Positions 1-11,340 are shown, numbered from the stretch's first letter. The stretch is DNA of 64,000 bases from Pontederia crassipes (GCA_030549335.1 CM060190.1:67346118-67410117), one strand, 5' to 3'. The notes: a model not told the origin generated them from the letters alone. Translations and numbers: made by a program.

Positions 1-1148
1 TGAGATGCTCCCGATGCTGCTCTGGTCTGGACGAGTAAATCAGGATGTCATCCACAAACACAATGACGAACTGATCCAAGTAGGGCCTGAAGATCCTGTT
101 CATCATGTTCATAGATGCTGCAGGAGCGTTCGTCAGTCCAAACGGCATCACTAAAAACTCATAGTGACCATGCCTAGACCGAAAAACTGTCTTCAGTATG
201 TCCTCATCGGCAACTCTCAACTAGTGATAGCCGCTCCGCAGATCGATCTTGAAGAAGACTGATGCCTTGGACAACTGATCAAAGAGATCATCAATGCGAG
301 GCAAGGGATACTTATTCTTCATCGTCACCTTGTTAAGCATCTTGTAATCAATGCAAAGTCGCATTAAACCATCCTTCTTCTTCACGAACAGTACAAGTGC
401 TCCCCATGGCGAGACACTTGGCCGAATGAAGCCCTTGTCTAACAGTTCCTGGATCTGCTTCTTCAACGCATCATCTCAGTAGGTGCCATGTGGTACGGTG
501 CCTTGGAGATAGGTGCGGTGCCAGGTAGAAGATCGATCTTGAAGTCCACTTCACGTCTTAATGGTAGTCCTGAAGTATCTTCAGAGAAAACATATGAATA
601 CTCACGCGCTACATATATCTGTTGTAGTGCGGTGACTGGTGCATCAGTCTTTACTACACTTGTCAAGTAGGCATAGCATCCCTTCTGGATCATCTTCTCA
701 GCTTTCATAGTCGAGACGATCACCTTCTTATTCTCTGACGGAGTACCCCTGATGACTACTTTTGACTTGCCGTGTGCACCTATTATGATCTTCTTCTGTT
801 TGCAATGTAAAGCTGCATCATGGTAAGAAAGTCAATCCATTCTTAGGATAACATCGTAGTCTGTCATCGGTATGATGATGAGATCTGCAGAAAAATTCTT
901 CTTCTCTACGGTGACAGGTATATTCGGGATGTATCTGATCGCACGAAGATCTCCCATGGGGTGCTCACTCTCATGGCATGAGGCATCTGCTGTAAAGGCA
1001 AACTAAGAGCTTGAGCGCACGACTCCGAAATAAACGAGTACATGACCCCTGAGTCAAAAAAGATAATAGCAGACACACCAGCAATAGGAAGAGTACCTCT
1101 GATAACATCATTATCAGTCTGCTCCGCATGTGCCTCCATGTGATGCAC
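1..1148 (-). pseudogene. Degenerate gypsy pol: protease and N-terminal half of reverse transcriptase
   Basis: The protease segment (about 906-1148) carries the retropepsin-type FDSG active-site motif followed by SFIS. The linker at 724-905 holds a DVILRMD motif whose expected next tryptophan is a TGA stop at 832-834. RT begins near 463 with [16 protein letters not shown], followed by [27 protein letters not shown] and KIDLRSGYH. The glutamine usually found after GYH is a TAG stop (221-223). Beyond it the frame stays open to the window edge and includes [10 protein letters not shown], the catalytic x-x-DD box. The frame also shifts by one base near 462. The two nonsense changes fit C:G to T:A transitions. 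This would have encoded polyprotein processing and reverse transcription, but cannot make a full protein now. Confidence 0.9.
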
Positions 1149-1181
1149 ACTGCCCTGGCTACAGGGTTTGCGCCTCCTGTG

Positions 1182-2452
1182 CCCCTGTTATCATGACCTC
1201 TCCTAGCAGGCTGAGGACAGTTTCGGGCAAAATGTCCGAAATGTCCGCATAGAATGCACGCTCATGTCCTCCTGTGGCATTAGCCATCATGAAATCGCTC
1301 ATAATGTGGGCAACGAGACCTCGGTGGAACTACTGGCGCTGGTGGCTGAGGCTGACGTGGAGGAGGTGGTAGCTATCTCAGAGGCTATTACATGAAACGT
1401 GCGTTAATTATCACGCTTTAACATACTCTTAATTAATATTTTTAAGTTTGTATACCTGCTGTTGTGCTGGTGCTGGACGATGGGGAGGTGGAGCATAGCG
1501 ATAGACCTCTCTCTGATGATAAGGCATGTAGCGGCGGTCGCGACGATCATCCCTCCTGAATGGTCGGCGATCATCGATCCGGAATCACTGTGGCTCCGCT
1601 GGCTTGGCAGGTGCTCTGGCCTTGCGCTCCGCCTGATCTTTCTCCATGCGTTTGGCTAGTCTCACCGCTTTTTTCAAGGTATCATTGTTCCCAGTCAGAA
1701 CTTCAGTCTTCAGATCCGGTCGCAGACCATTGATGAACTTGTTTGCCCTTATGCGTCCTTCAAACGACATAGGGCAATATTGTTTCAGCGTGACAAACTG
1801 CTCGTGGTACTCCCCCACTGTCATGGTCCCATGGACGAGCGCTAAAAAGTCATCGTGCTTGCTTTCTCGATCGTCAGTAAGAGTGTATCGCTCTGCAAAG
1901 GCCATTTTAAACTCCTCCCATGAGATCTCTTCTTCCTCTAGTCCCCTGAACTTGGTGGCTCTAGTAGTCTTCCACCTACCCATGACAGAGTCGGTGATCA
2001 GATGAGTAGCGTATAGCACCTTCCGTTCTTCAGCACACTTCATCAGCTTAAAGTCTCGGTCCAGTCTCTATCCACTGTTCAGCTTTGAAGAAATTTGGCT
2101 TGCCCTCAAACTGAGGCAGTTTCAGCCTCAGAAATGCCTCTAAAGTATCCTTAGAAACTGCCTGTCGAGGTCCCCGCGTGCGACGTCGGATTGCGGGCTG
2201 GCCGTCTCCAGTCTGGCTACCCTCCAGTGGGTTAGTCTCATCAAAAAGTTCGTCTTGCGATGGTACTTTCGCACTGCGGTCCCGTCCTCGGCCGTGGGTG
2301 GGAGTACGACCTCGACCCCGGCCTCGTCCTCGGCCCTGCTGGGCTAACGCCTGAAACTCGGTGATTGGGCCCTCTGGGCCTTCTAGCGCCTCAGAAGCAT
2401 TATAGGCCGATGCGGCCCCACGCTCCTGAACCCTCTCAGAGCGTCTAGACAT
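1182..2452 (-). pseudogene. Degenerate gypsy gag with CCHC zinc knuckle
   Basis: The N-terminal part starts at a true ATG (2450-2452) and has an RG-repeat tract, then a conserved segment (LKLPQFEGKPNFFKAEQWIE). One extra base near 2045 breaks the frame. The gag core resumes in another frame at 1585-2043, with WEEFKMAFAERY, VGEYHEQFVTLKQYCP and FINGLRPDLK. The CCHC knuckle C-x2-C-x4-H-x4-C is encoded at 1217-1258 (CILCGHFGHFARNC). An AT-rich stretch at about 1385-1455 interrupts the sequence between the core and the knuckle and starts and ends like a GT-AG intron. The product would have been the capsid/nucleocapsid protein; the gene is broken. Confidence 0.88.
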
Positions 2453-2623
2453 CTTATCCTTTAATCATGAAAAGAAATAATACATTAGAACAAATACCAT
2501 ATCATGAACATGAATTTGACTCACAATTCTCTTTTGGTGGAGAGTGTGGCGACAGCTCAGCGATAGGACATGAATCCCTCTTATACCATACCATACAATA
2601 GGACGTCAAAAGAGTATGAACTG

Positions 2624-2637
2624 CGGCTCTGATATCA
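2624..2637 (-). other. Primer-binding site of the gypsy element
   Basis: Four bases inside the LTR end, the minus strand reads TGATATCAGAGCC. This is close to the TGGTATCAGAGC complement of the plant initiator-Met tRNA 3' end, the usual primer of such elements. It fixes the element's orientation and marks 2642-4522 as its 5' LTR. Confidence 0.8.
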
Positions 2638-2641
2638 AAAA

Positions 2642-4522
2642 TGTAACGCCTCCAAATCGACCAACGCCACGTGGCGAGGATCTATTCGAAGGCGCTACGA
2701 AAACACTATAACATTGACTTAAACTTGACCAAATCTTAAAATAAAACAAATGGCATGCCAATAATAAGAACAATGAAGGAAAGATAGAAATATAATAAAA
2801 GAGAAAGTTTCAAAATTATTACAAAGTCCATAATGACCATAAGATCTGAATTACATCAAGTTCATAATGCGAAAATAAAGACAAAGACAACTAGGCCCTC
2901 TCTTGATTCATGTGCATTAGCATCGTTGGTCGCGGTACACATTCTCAATACCATCACTGACCTGACCCTGTGGAAATCAATACAGGGGAGGAGGTCCTCC
3001 CGTAAGCTATACAGCTTAGTGGGAATCCATTAGTGCACAATGCATAACAATAATTAACAATTGGCAGAATTAGTAATCATTCACTTGAGATATTGATGAA
3101 TAAAAGAAATAGAGATCATGAGTTAATCTTGTAATCATAAAATAGTTCAGAGATTATGGTAGATCAATAATCATGCTTTGTTCATCATGTTCATGTTACT
3201 TGTGCATGCTCTTGGTATTCTTACTTTCACTTTGCATTAGTGTCTTTTCTTGCCTTTACCTGGGGGATTTTACGCCAGAGCTGAGCCAATGGGGAATCAA
3301 GCCATGGCTAAGGGAACGACTCTACACATGCATAAGCTCTGACCACCACTTCCATAAACATATTCATGCCTTGCTTGCTTAATCACTTGTCACATTGTCA
3401 TACTTGCATATCATGATAAGATTTGATCATAGGATAGATAAAGATAAGATCAATGATTCATTCTCATAACATTTCAGTCAGTAAATAGTAACTCAACACA
3501 AGCATAAGAATAGTATATATCAAATCAACAATCAATTTGAAATCAATATGCAGACTGACTGATATCGGTCGATCGGTCCTCTCTGGGCGGTCGACCGTTT
3601 CTCGGACACCGGTCGACCGATATCTCTGGATTGGTCGATCGGTTGGTCCTTACAGAATACAGTGAACAAGTTCTACATATCGGTCGACCGATATGTCTGG
3701 ATCGATCGACCGATAGCACTAAGACTAATTACGACCTTCGATCGGCCGATCGACCGAACGATACAAGGCTTGGGAGATTTATCGGTCGACTAGCCTCCAA
3801 AGATTGGTCAACCGATAACTCCATCACCGGTCGACCGATATATAGGATCGGTCGACCGGTCTGCATACAAACAGAAACCGGACAGAGTCGAAATAATGAC
3901 GATTTTCAATCCAGAATTGCAATCAAGGCATTCAATCAAACATCTATGCATGAAAAATTAATACAGAGCACTTCTATAGTCATAAGGATTCTAGAATATA
4001 CATCAAACACAAGAAGGACAATCAATAATTTCATTTCATGCTTCTCATCAATTAAGAACACTATCCATGTAAGAATCCTAATTCTAATCAATTGATAATC
4101 ATGTTATACAGAGGATTTCGGTATCACCCACCTTATTTCGTAATTGATCCTAGCTTGAGCTTTCCTCTTCACCAATAGTCACTTCTCCTTAGTGTTCTCC
4201 ACCTAGATAGCATTCCCATGAAAAGGAGAAATGAGAGATGGACATAGAACTCAAATGTTGCTGAATTGGAGATGAACTTAGCTACAAAACGTTGCTGGAG
4301 TGCCCCCTTCTTACTGGATGAAATGCCTTAGAAGGAAGAGAGAGAAGTGATGGAGAGAAATGAGACTAAGAGAGAGAGCTTTAGGGCAATTAGCCTTTTT
4401 ATGGATTAGTTGGAGGGTTATTAGGCTAATGAGCTCGCTAATTAGGCTAAGTTAATTGGTCTTTTGTAATTGGGTTTTTATTTTCTATTTCTTTTGTTTT
4501 TTTTAAATGGCTGGGTATTACA
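2642..4522 (-). repeat. 5' LTR of the gypsy element, containing a GGTCGACC array
   Basis: On the plus strand it starts TGTAACGCC and ends GGGTATTACA, an inverted TG...CA pair, giving 1881 bp. The start abuts the PBS. A TATA-like CCATAAAAAGG (minus strand) lies near 4395-4405, consistent with a promoter at the right end firing leftwards. Bases 3560-3860 hold about eleven copies of a TCGGTCGACCGA-like motif. No protein-coding ORF in it is credible. The flank after 4522 begins CTCGT; its partner is outside the window. Confidence 0.88.
3560..3860. repeat. Irregular array of GGTCGACC palindromes (gypsy LTR)
   Basis: About eleven units with the core GGTCGACC or close variants (GGTCGATC, GGTCAACC), usually embedded as ATCGGTCGACCGAT or ACCGGTCGACCGAT. 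Spacing is roughly 20-45 bp with no constant spacer. The region is far more GC-rich than its surroundings. It lies downstream of the LTR's TATA-like box, so it would be transcribed in the leader. Function unknown. Confidence 0.85.
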
Positions 4523-6117
4523 CTCGTGGTCGAACCTCTCGCCCGCGTCCGAGCAACGACACTGAAGTGTGACAGAAGGCTCGCAGTTCATCCTGGTAAA
4601 GGACTCGTCTTTTCTTTTCTGGACGAACTTGAATCCTTGATGATGACGCTGGATTTCTGTGTAAAAAGGAGATCTTTATGCATAAATCTGCCTGTTCTAT
4701 GGAAAATAATATAAGTCTTGAGATTCCAGATTTGCAATTAGAACTTTCAACGTATTTTGGTCTTCAGCACACCAAATAGAAACCCTCAGGGTAATTCTTT
4801 TCTCTGTCATCATCTCTCTAAGTTTGGAGAGGAGCTTCTTTGGTAATGTATTGACATGTGTCATTTTCTAGTGCTTTCGTGGTTTTTGCTTAAATTTCTG
4901 GTTTAGCTTAAGTGATCTTCTTCTCATCTACCAACAGAAAAAAAAGGGATGAATACTTTCCCGGGAAATCTCACATTTATATTTTATGCACATCAATTTT
5001 GTAGTGTTCAATTTAATAATGCAGAGTCCATTAGATTGAGTTAAACCTTGTCAGTTCTCCAGCAAGCTGTTACATACAGCAGGATGGGAAGCATGCAATG
5101 TGTTAAGGGATTTGTAATATCCGAATGGATTCCCCCTCTCAATATCAGTCCTAGATATATCATATCTTGTATGAGCAGTTCTTATTTTAGAATGTCCATG
5201 TTACTCATTCATGTATTCTTCTACTGCCACTAATGGGTTTATTTTTCTTTGCTTTTCTGCATCTGCCCTAGTTGCACATCACCTCACCTATGTCATTCAT
5301 TTTAGAGATGAATGTATGGCCGGACTAGTTACTAAATGTCAGGCCTACAACCTTGAAGCTAGTACCTTGTACATTACAAATTTTGAGCAACAAGGCTTTC
5401 AGAAAAAACACAGTCAATGCAGTTTGGCATGCATGTTAAAATGAAGCAAGAAAGGAAAGAGGGTTTTATTACAATAGGAATGCTTTACCAAACATACAAC
5501 TTTGTGATATGTTTATAGCAATGTAGATTTATTCATCTTGGTGCTATGTAGGATTTATTCATCCCCACTGCATCCAAAACATGATAAAATACATTTCAAC
5601 ATTTATGATTTAAACAGACGAAGATAAGACAATTTGATCTTGAGCTCGACATCCTAGTGTCATTGTCTTCAATCACCAGGTTTCTTCCTCTTTCCATTTT
5701 TTTAGTTCTCTTTTCTCGCCACTGTTTACATTCTGCTTACAAACTGTTTGAGAAAGAAATAGTTCAAGATCTTTCTTGCTGATGACCGTAATTTATTGTT
5801 TTGGCCCAGATATTGTTTCCTGGAGATAGTTTATGTAAAAGAGCTCTTTAGGTCTTCCTCAGATTGGTGCCGCTGCAGTGTGGTTTTGATGAGGTCCAAC
5901 TGACGCCTTGCAGGATGGTGCTTAAGGCTGCACTGCATGATGTGCTGTCATTTCAAAGATTATTTCAAAGTATTCAGCATGAATAACCTCGCATGTCCTG
6001 TTTCAGTTTCTTACACTTTTGCTCACAAAAGCATTGGATCTTTTATTGTTCTTGCACATCTTCTTTGTTCTTTGCAGTTTGTTTGTGCTCTAATTTCTGA
6101 TTTTTCTGCCTAAAATG
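4523..6117. other. Intergenic spacer, no recognisable gene
   Basis: Low-GC DNA between two LTR insertions. Bases 4523-4640 are more GC-rich, and bases 5858-5986 hold a short open plus-strand stretch (LRLVPLQCGFDEVQ...) ending in a stop. I recognise neither. Short ORFs at 5048-5233 and 5211-5444 have no family features. These pieces could be remnants of a gene broken up by the insertions. Confidence 0.5.
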
Positions 6118-7914
6118 TACCATGTAGCGCCCCGAGAGGGACGCCACATATGGGGGGCAATAACATCTACTTTACCATAACTTTGACCTTTTGACCAAAT
6201 TGGTTGACTGGACGGTCAATATGAAAAAAATGCGTAGCAGAAGAATAAAATGAATATAATACTACAACGGAAGACTTTTACGAATACAATAATAGAGAAC
6301 ATAGCGGAAGAATCATCAGTTATATACATGAATAGCGGAAATCTTAAAGAAAAAGAATAGCATAGCAGAAGACTATACGACAAGGAGAATACGACAATAT
6401 GAAAGCAAATGCGGAAGTTGAATATATCAAAGGTTTAACTAGCATTCATATGAGGCATCAGTACATGAATCATATACGCCCAAAAAGTACCACAAAATAC
6501 ATCTCAAAAAGGTACCTTAGTATGATTAGACAATCTCATTACTAAGTACAGTGCGGGAAATAAAAATGTGTACTCGTCCGCCCAAAAAGGTAGTGGCTCA
6601 TGACTATAAGGTTAGTCTAAATAAAGTAGCGACTACGGTCCATGAGGACCCGGTAAGACCCGTTATCATACACAATCCAACACAGGCAACGATATATCAG
6701 ATAGCTACTACTACGTTCTAATATACAGGACATCGCCCCGCCGAGACCTTCGTACACGAAGCACCGTCTTCCGGATGACCATTATGTACCTGTGGGGATC
6801 ACACAAGGAGTAAGCTTAACCGTTAGCATAACGCTAAGTGCGGATTCATATAAATCATAAATCAGTTCTATCCAAACATAGTATGAAGAGAGTATAAGAT
6901 CATAATAATGCAATAATCATGGATAGAGAGATTTATCAATCATGGCATGTTTCATAATAGCGATGTCATATGAGAAAGTCATGATCATAAAAGAGGAACA
7001 CACTTTCATAATCATGAGCCATGCTTAACTTTAATACATTCATACTTACTTTCATGCTTTTCATTTCATTCATAACTTTACATCTTTGCATTCATTTATT
7101 CGTTCATCTATATATTCATCTTTACTTTCATCATTTCCTTTTCATTCCTCTGAAGAGCTCTTCATCTTTAGGGGTAATACCATTGTATGAAACTGATGAT
7201 ACAACTATCTAGACATCATATGCACATGGGAGATCAGTGCCACGACGAACCCCGTCGGGTTAGGATGTTCTCGCTCTCGGCGAAAGGAACCATCCGTGGG
7301 AGAAACTCCCGCCTAAATAGAGCAAATGGTAAACTCATGAGGGAGCATGTTACGAGGCTAGAATATCATCCCTCATCGTACATGTGCCTATCTTTCGATT
7401 TATCGATCAAGGCAAATGCAGGTCTTCATCTTTTGATGGATCTTTGTTTGTTTAGCAAATCCAATGGATGGAAGTTTAATGAGAAAATCAGATGTAGGAT
7501 TGTGAGGTTATGACTTTCAATCCACACGACAAATGCTCGAGGGTTACGGTCATCTGTCGAGAACATTACGATCGATCGAAGAGGTACGGTCGCCGCTTTA
7601 CATTATTCATTTTCATTATGTCATAATTCATCATTCTTCATCGTCATTCATTATCATTCTTTATCATGTTCATGAAGGTCGTCATTGCTTTAACATCATA
7701 ATCATAGTCATATATCGGAAAGTTTGTGGAAGATCATTATAGTTCTTGTCATAATCAAACTTGGTTCATGAAAAATGGTCGGTAGTCGTGATCAGGTAAG
7801 AGACATAGTTTCATACAAGTTCTGGGGGCAATGAGATTCTTAGGATCAGTATAGCAAGGTATCATAGGTTTTCACATTGTTCAAAGAGTCAAAAATCACG
7901 AATATCGGAAGTCG

Positions 7915-8250
7915 GGGTAGCAACCCGGGCCGAGTAAAAGAAACCCGGGCCAAGTTTGACTTTGATCAGACTCGGTCTGTCGAGGTGAAGACCGAGAGGA
8001 GAACCCGGGCCGAGTCGGGTGTACACCCGGGCTGAGTTGAGATGACGATCACGTCGGGTGCAGTGGTTCTCCCGATTGTCTTCTTCGTGTAGGAATCCGG
8101 GCCAAGTCGTGGGTGACCTGGTCCGGGCACCTGGTTCACCCGAGCTCGAGCTCGGCGTTCATGGCGGACCCGGGCCGTGCTCGGGTGAACCCGGTGCGGC
8201 CAGACCGAGCTCGGGCCGAGTGCTAAGGAACTCGGGCCGGGTTTGACCGA
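7915..8250. repeat. GC-rich CCCGGGCCGAGT array inside the solo LTR
   Basis: Repeated ACCCGGGCCGAGT-like words (also CCGGGCCAAGT, CTCGGGCCGAGT, CCCGAGCTCGAG) at irregular spacing in an otherwise AT-rich LTR. The words are largely self-complementary. The array lies 0.8-1.1 kb downstream of the LTR TATA box, comparable in place to the GGTCGACC arrays of the other gypsy-type LTRs. Function unknown. Confidence 0.8.
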
Positions 8251-9036
8251 GTCGTAAAATAAGTTCTAAGTTTCATTCTTTTTCCGGCGATCGCTGGCGC
8301 AATACAATGGAGTTAACTACGTCTTTGGCATGCATTCATGAAATGTAGATCATCTAAAGTCTAATACACAACAAACCACAGTCCTAAGCACACATCTAAT
8401 AATAAACTACTACTATGACAGTTCATACATTCATATCGTCTTGGATCAGATTGTTCATGCACATAATCGTTCTATTTTCGTACATTCACGTTCTTGCATG
8501 ATCAGTTCAGTCATACATATCATCATGGCATTTGCATATACTTCTTTCATCATGGCAGTACAATCATCGGATTAACATGATATGGAGCATATTACATGAA
8601 CATTTTCGGATCGGTTCTTGGGGTTCAATCAGGCATGCAAAGTTCGTTTAGAATCCAACTTATGATGAAGAACCCAAGCCACACACCTTTAAGCCTGAGA
8701 AATTGGGGTTCGTCCTAAGGTCGTCTGCGCTCTGCTCCTGTGTCGTCATCAGTGACCGACGACGTCCTTCCGTGCTCGCTGTTCGCGCACGTCGGGAAAA
8801 GAGGAAACGGTCGAGTGAGAATGAGAAGGCTAGAGTCATACGAACGTCAAGGAGGCAGAGGCATTTTCTCACCACTTAAGATCTCTGCTGTCCGCCTACG
8901 TCGGAGCTGACCTCCGCCGTCGTCCGTCCGCCGCCCGCTGTTCGTGCACCGGTGAAGAAAGAGAAGATGTGAGGACAGCGGTTCGGCGTGAAGAAAAACA
9001 TGAAGCAGAGGAGGTGAATAGAGGGTCGAGTGCTTC

Positions 9037-9044
9037 ATTTTATA
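9037..9044 (-). promoter_or_regulatory. TATA box of the solo LTR
   Basis: CTATAAAA on the minus strand, about 265 bp inside the right end of the LTR, with GC-rich sequence to its left. This is the usual position for a U3 promoter read leftwards. Confidence 0.55.
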
Positions 9045-9313
9045 GAAGAGGGAGGAGATCGGCCGGTGCTTCTCCCCACGGTGATCCGGTCGCCGGATTT
9101 CGTCCGCCAAGTGGCCGTCCGGGGTTGAGTGGCAGGCTCGGCAGCAGGGGAGAGAATGAGTGGAGAGAGAGTGTGAGGTTTCAGCAAGTGAAGACAAAGA
9201 AGAAGTATATAGGAGGAGAGGACAAAACATATGAGACAAATTGGAAGGATTTCTGCATACGTTTTCATCATTGCTCTCTTTTTTTTTCAATCTGACCGTT
9301 GTGTTACATACCA

Positions 9314-9647
9314 AGTGTGTCATTTAGTTTCTAGTTTCAGAGTTTCTGACCTAGAGTGACCATACCAGATTGACCAGGAAAATGCATAAAAAGGAAGAGG
9401 AAAAAAAAAACAGTTAGTGACATTAACTGGCCATCTTTTTTTTTATCCTCATCTTAATCTCGAAAACACATAAAACGATTTTTTTCCTAATGAAAGCATT
9501 TCTTCGAAGCAGTACATAATCTACCATTTCATTTTCTCTTTTCATCTTATTAGCAGGTTAGTGATTGTCCTGACATTGACAAAGGAGCAGGTAATTTGCA
9601 TTTTCATTTTCTCAACCTTTAAGTAACAAAGGAGCAGGTAATTTGTC
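9314..9647. other. Spacer with a short tandem duplication
   Basis: AT-rich DNA after the solo LTR. The phrase ACAAAGGAGCAGGTAATTTG occurs at about 9580-9599 and again at about 9626-9645, just before the COQ5-like exon, so this segment is locally duplicated. No gene seen. Confidence 0.5.
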
Positions 9648-9744
9648 ATGGCATTGACAAAGAACGCCAACAAGCTATCAAGCATTCTACCTCGCGTCCT
9701 CCTGCAGAGTGCTGCTTTTCTGCATTCCCATGCCACCAGCTTTG
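9648..9744 (+). pseudogene. COQ5: Orphan first exon resembling mitochondrial COQ5
   Basis: An ATG at 9648-9650 opens 32 codons that look like a mitochondrial presequence (basic and hydroxylated, no acidic residues) and end in LHSHATSF, followed by G|GTATTT, a plausible 5' splice site. From memory, plant COQ5 (2-methoxy-6-polyprenyl-1,4-benzoquinol methylase of ubiquinone synthesis, mitochondrial inner membrane) has LHSHATSFGF at the end of its presequence. None of the methyltransferase exons follows before 14 kb, so this is most likely a gene fragment, perhaps carried here by a transposon. A 5' exon of a functional gene is unlikely. The identification rests on this short match. Confidence 0.5.
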
Positions 9745-10214
9745 GTATTTCAATATTACCCTTCTGTTTTTCGAAAATTTTGATTCTCATCTAGGTGTTC
9801 TTTATGCTTTTACATTATCTGTTCCCTCAAATCCGTGTCAAAATCACTCATTTCCTAGAATTTAGTTCTTTGAGTGCACAATTAGGCATCATGGTTGCTT
9901 CGATAAAACATGTGAACTAACTTTCCTTCCTTGATGTTTTGATTAGATTTATGTTCTATCACAGTTTCTGGATTAATTCCTAAAGCACTGGATGATATTT
10001 GAACTGAATCAGAATGTACTACAGTATCTTGATTTTTCTTTTGTGAAAAACAAAATTGGTTTGAAATTGTAGAAGAATCGATTGAATCCATTTGAACTAT
10101 TAATTCAATATGTGTGATTTCCACAGAAGATAAAACCAACTAACATGCATTATATCATCTGATGCGCTTTACTAGGTCCATATATTTGACCATTATTATA
10201 GCCAATTATAATAA
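9745..10214. other. Spacer after the COQ5-like exon
   Basis: AT-rich. A minus-strand ORF at 9882-10139 has no recognisable family features. No splice-linked continuation of the COQ5-like exon was found. Confidence 0.45.
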
Positions 10215-10500
10215 GGATTATTTCTTCAAATCATTTCTAAATTATCACGATTTTCCAAATCTAATTCTAAACTATGAATTTTATTTTTTGAGTCCTTAAA
10301 CTATCACGATTTTTTTAATTTGAATCATTCTGTCAATTTCTATCATGTTTTCCGTTAATTTTTTTCTATTTATGAAAAGTTAAAATTACTCCTCTAATCA
10401 ATAAAATAATACATAATAAATAAAAAAATAAAAAAAAAGAAAATAACAGGGGCAACCTCCACCCCCCATCTTTTTTCTCATTTCTTTGTTATTTATCTTT
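10215..10500. mobile_element. Left arm and partial core of an AT-rich inverted-repeat element (family 1, copy A)
   Basis: Contains the family signature CTAAATTATCACGATTTT, then AAACTATCACGATTTTTTTA, then TTTGAATCATTCTGTCAATT, then TTTATGAAAAGT. The same order occurs in copies near 49.3, 55.8 and 62.6 kb. The start of a C-rich core (CAACCTCCACCCCCC) follows. The right arm is missing; ACC-synthase-like sequence comes soon after. Confidence 0.6.
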
Positions 10501-10689
10501 GCATACGAAGTGATCTCATGAAGTAGAGGAAGTGGTCTTCTCGCCTTCTGCTAATACATCATTATGATCAACCATTTAATAGTCTCCTCTTCAACTTTCA
10601 TCTCGATCGATGAGGTCATGGTTGTAATCCCAGCGGTGCAGCATGTGCACAAAAAAGTAGGAACCAGCGTCGAAACCCAAAGCCGCCAA

Positions 10690-11340
10690 GGAGCACCGAA
10701 AAGACAAACCCTTATGTCCCAATCACAAATCCAGCAGGGATCATCCATTCCAATGGGCCTCGCATATATAATCAGGTTAGTTGATGCCCACTCCTCAACG
10801 CTCGGTTACCATTGTCAGTGTCTTTGATCTCATCGAATCATGGCTGGAGAAGAACCTAGATGGGACGGGGTTCAAGAAGAATGGAATATGCATGTTCCGG
10901 GAGCTTGCTCTGGTTCAGGCCGCCCAGCTTTTTAAGACTACTGCAATTAAGTCATCCCCTCCAAACTTAATCACTGCAGATCTTACCCAAATCCTACGTA
11001 TAATCAATTACTTAGCTGCATAGCTATAAAGTAAAGGTGACAACATTAATGGACATTCATAATCAATTCTTGTTGTCATTTGATGACGTTTCTTTTATTT
11101 CTTTTTCTGCAGGCATTGGCATAGTTCATGGAGGAACTCAGGGGAATTTTGAGCCCGACGAGTTCGTCCTGATGGCAAGCGCCACTTTAGCCAAGGAGAT
11201 CGTCATGTTTTGCCTAGCCGAACCGAACGAATTATACCTCCCACCCTCTACTAACCTGCTATGCTCATATATGTCGCCATGCGTTGAAGACTCAGAGATA
11301 TTGCAAGTGGGATCGCTCATGGAACCAACCCAGAGACTTT
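10690..11340 (+). pseudogene. ACS: ACC synthase (ACS) pseudogene fragment
   Basis: Pieces of 1-aminocyclopropane-1-carboxylate synthase, the PLP enzyme of ethylene synthesis, occur in the correct order. About 10715-10760 encodes TNPAGII in one frame and MGLA in another, separated by a small insertion (family: NPxGIIQMGLAENQ), followed by a GTTAGT donor-like site. About 10815-10935 encodes FDLIESWLEKN, GTGFKKNG and FRELAL. About 11145-11240 encodes FEPDEFVLMASAT and MFCLAEPNELYLPP (family: FDPxxxVxxxGAT, MFCLADPGEAFLxPTPYY). The first intron is only about 40 bp, the YHGLPAFK region is replaced by unrelated residues, and the downstream half with the PLP lysine is absent. It is non-functional. 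Confidence 0.75.

Larger units (their letters stand above)
1..4522 (-). mobile_element. Ty3/gypsy LTR retrotransposon, 5' part, truncated by window edge
   Basis: Read on the minus strand, the order is 5' LTR (2642-4522), primer-binding site, gag, CCHC zinc knuckle, aspartic protease, reverse transcriptase. The rest of pol and the 3' LTR lie beyond base 1, so the second target duplication cannot be checked. Protease before RT, the RT text (DLRSGYH, FVDD) and the gag style are those of plant Ty3/gypsy elements; I cannot assign a clade. The copy is dead: stop codons fall in the protease/RT linker (832-834) and in RT (221-223), and the frame shifts near 2045 in gag and near 462 before RT. Confidence 0.93.
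6123..9308 (-). repeat. Solo LTR of a gypsy-type element (3186 bp)
   Basis: It starts TGTAGCGCCCC and ends GTGTTACA on the plus strand and is flanked by the perfect 5-bp duplication TACCA (6118-6122 and 9309-9313). No internal gag/pol lies inside, so it is a solo LTR left by recombination between two LTRs. The TGTARCGCC left end matches that of the gypsy LTR at 2642, which suggests a related lineage in the same orientation. A TATA box CTATAAAA on the minus strand at 9037-9044 fits a leftward promoter. ORFs in it (for example minus 8847-9323) are LTR sequence, not genes. Confidence 0.87.

Noticed and set aside
3631-4095. 154-codon plus ORF
   Set aside because: It reads through the palindromic array of an LTR (RPIYRIGRP-like repeats from the motif); not a gene.
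8847-9323. 158-codon minus ORF as a gene
   Set aside because: It spans the solo LTR promoter region and its right boundary; composition is low-complexity and there is no family motif.
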